Of a stretch of DNA of 64,000 bases, positions 62,555-64,000 are shown in pieces. The position numbers were made by a program, and so were the translations under genes. Every line of letters starts with the position of its first letter. Positions within the stretch are counted from its first letter, which is position 1. The notes beneath the pieces were generated by a model. It was not told the DNA's origin, searched no databases, and saw only the letters and a list, made by a program, of their open reading frames with translations. Source of the stretch: Undaria pinnatifida (Eukaryota > Sar > Phaeophyceae > Laminariales > Alariaceae); NCBI GenBank assembly GCA_012845835.1, contig JABAKD010000026.1, forward strand, positions 4,479,699-4,543,698, written 5' to 3'.

Positions 62555-63460
62555 TTTTCAGTTTCCGAGGCGGTCGGGGCTAGAGTCAGGGTTAGGGTGA
62601 GTGTGCCTGGGTTGGGCTGGAGCTGCGGTGAGGGGTGTATAGTACTGTTTGTGCTTGGCCCAGGTTCGACAAAAGGGTTGATGGCCCAGGTGCCATCTCT
62701 TATATCTTCAACACATCTCCATTCCGAGGTATTTTCCTTGGCGGTGTTGTCGGCGGGGCTAGGGTTAGGGTTAGAGTTTTGGCTATGTTGTGTGCTGGGG
62801 TTGGGATGGAGCTGCCGCGAGGGGAGTGCAGCAGTATTGTTTATGGCTTGGCCCAGCTTGGGCCAAACGGTTGACGGTCCACGCTATTAATGTACAGTAT
62901 CCTCAATACATCTTCGTTCCGAGAATGTGTCGAGGCGATAGAGGTTACGGCTAGTGTGCCGGTGTTGGGGTGGAGCTGTCGCGAGGAGGATGCAATCCGG
63001 TTTACGACTCGGCCTAGCCTCGATGAAACGGTTGATGGTTCGTATTCTCTCTTCGATGCACCTTCATTCGGAGATTTTTCCCATGCGGTAGGGGTTAGAA
63101 ATGGGACTAGGGTTAGTGTGTCGGGGTTGAGGTGGAGCTGACACGAGGGGGATGCAATAGTACTTACGACTCGGCCCAGCCTCGACCAAATGGTTGATGG
63201 TCCGCACTAACTCTTTGACGCATAATTTCCACGAATTGTCACGGGCGGTAGAGGTTACGGTTAGTGTGTCAGTTTTGGGGTGGAGCTGTCGCGAGAGGGG
63301 TGCGGTACGGTTTACGCCTTGGTCCAGCCTCGAAAAAATGGTTAATGGTCCGCTCTAACTGTTATTAACTGTTACTAACTGTTAGTGACAGTTACAAGAC
63401 ATATTCATTCGGGGAAATTTCCCAGGCGGGGAGGGGTTAGGGTTAGGGTCAGTGATTAGA
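62555..63460 (+). repeat. About 160-bp satellite, 5-6 copies, with TTAGGG words
   Basis: Units contain TTCCGAGG/TTCGGAGA, GGGGYTAGGGTTAGGGT, GTTGGGGTGGAGCTG, GCGAGGGG, CTCGGCCCAGCCTCGAC and GGTTGATGGTCCGCAC. Unit starts near 62563, 62720, 62915, 63065, 63230 and 63405. In the last seen intron of the INTS6-like gene. Confidence 0.9.
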
Positions 63461-64000
63461 GTCAAATACCGGATATGTTTTCTCCATTTGTCGAGACTGG
63501 GCCAAGCCGTATACACCCCTCCGGGCATGAATGACATGAATGGTGGTCGGCCATGGTGGCGGAAAGATCCATGGTTTACAGAGTTGTGGACCTGGTACGT
63601 AGCCTTTGTATTTCCTGCAGTGGATTTTTTCACGCCTAACCGCTTGGCGACTTCATCTTTTGATTTCCCCGTATTTGGTGTATCTTCAAGCCTCTTTCCT
63701 GAATCTAGCTTTCCATATTTTTCCATGTCCGTGTATCATGGCTTACTGTTATGTGTGCACGGTAGGACCCCGTAGTAACGTTTCGGCCAGAGACCCCTCA
63801 GCACGGGGGGGTGTAGGTACGTATTTCTCCATGTATGATTCTCTCTGCATCTCCCTGTCTCCCTCTCACCTGGATCTACATGCCCCTTTTCTTTTGCTGT
63901 CCGCGTATCATACCTCCATATCTGGTGTGCTGGTGTGGTGTGCTGGTGTGGTGTGCTGGTGTGGTGTGCTGGTGTGTGTGCTGGTGTGTGTGCTGGTGTG
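63461..64000. other. Right-edge intron or intergenic sequence with GTGTGCTGGT repeat
   Basis: No INTS6 exon recognised. Positions 63925-64000 are GTGTGCTGGTGTG units running off the edge. Confidence 0.6.

Overview
The window is nuclear DNA of a multicellular-type eukaryote. The genes are split into many short exons with GT-AG introns of 0.2-4 kb, coding exons are GC-rich, and most of the sequence is microsatellite, minisatellite and dispersed repeats. The gene set (a bacterial-BcsA-like GT2 synthase without PilZ, an ankyrin-DHHC palmitoyltransferase, an Integrator subunit 6), interstitial TTAGGG telomere-type repeats and a LINE remnant fit a photosynthetic stramenopile, most likely a brown alga (Ectocarpus-like). 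This taxonomic call is inference from style and family content, not from a marker gene.

Three genes were assembled exon by exon. Every junction listed below keeps the reading frame and uses a consensus splice site, with one GC-AG exception. (1) Positions 6707-17655, plus strand: 12 exons of a cellulose-synthase-like GT2 membrane glycosyltransferase. Its N-terminal membrane exons were not found. (2) Positions 49715-30917, minus strand: about 12 exons of an ankyrin-repeat DHHC palmitoyltransferase (Akr1/HIP14/TIP1 type), complete to its stop codon. (3) Positions 59212-62279 and off the right edge, plus strand: the VWA domain of an INTS6-like Integrator subunit, 4 exons seen. Genes 1 and 2 converge across about 13 kb of repeat-filled intergenic DNA (17656-30916). 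Genes 2 and 3 diverge across about 9.5 kb (49716-59211). They are unrelated housekeeping and cell-wall functions; nothing suggests an operon or a pathway cluster.

The rest is repeats: at least three tRNA-derived SINE-like families, MITE-like elements with terminal inverted repeats, a non-LTR retrotransposon fragment, long pentanucleotide arrays lying just upstream of 3' splice sites in gene 2, a 13-bp minisatellite invaded by a TIR element, and a 160-bp satellite carrying TTAGGG words.

The most unusual structural observations are these. Exon edges, with their splice sites, are repeatedly found as decayed tandem copies inside neighbouring introns; there are at least six independent cases in two genes. 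A 114-bp perfect palindrome with a 1-nt centre lies in an intron of gene 2. The GT2 enzyme has replacements at two of the four signature acidic motifs.
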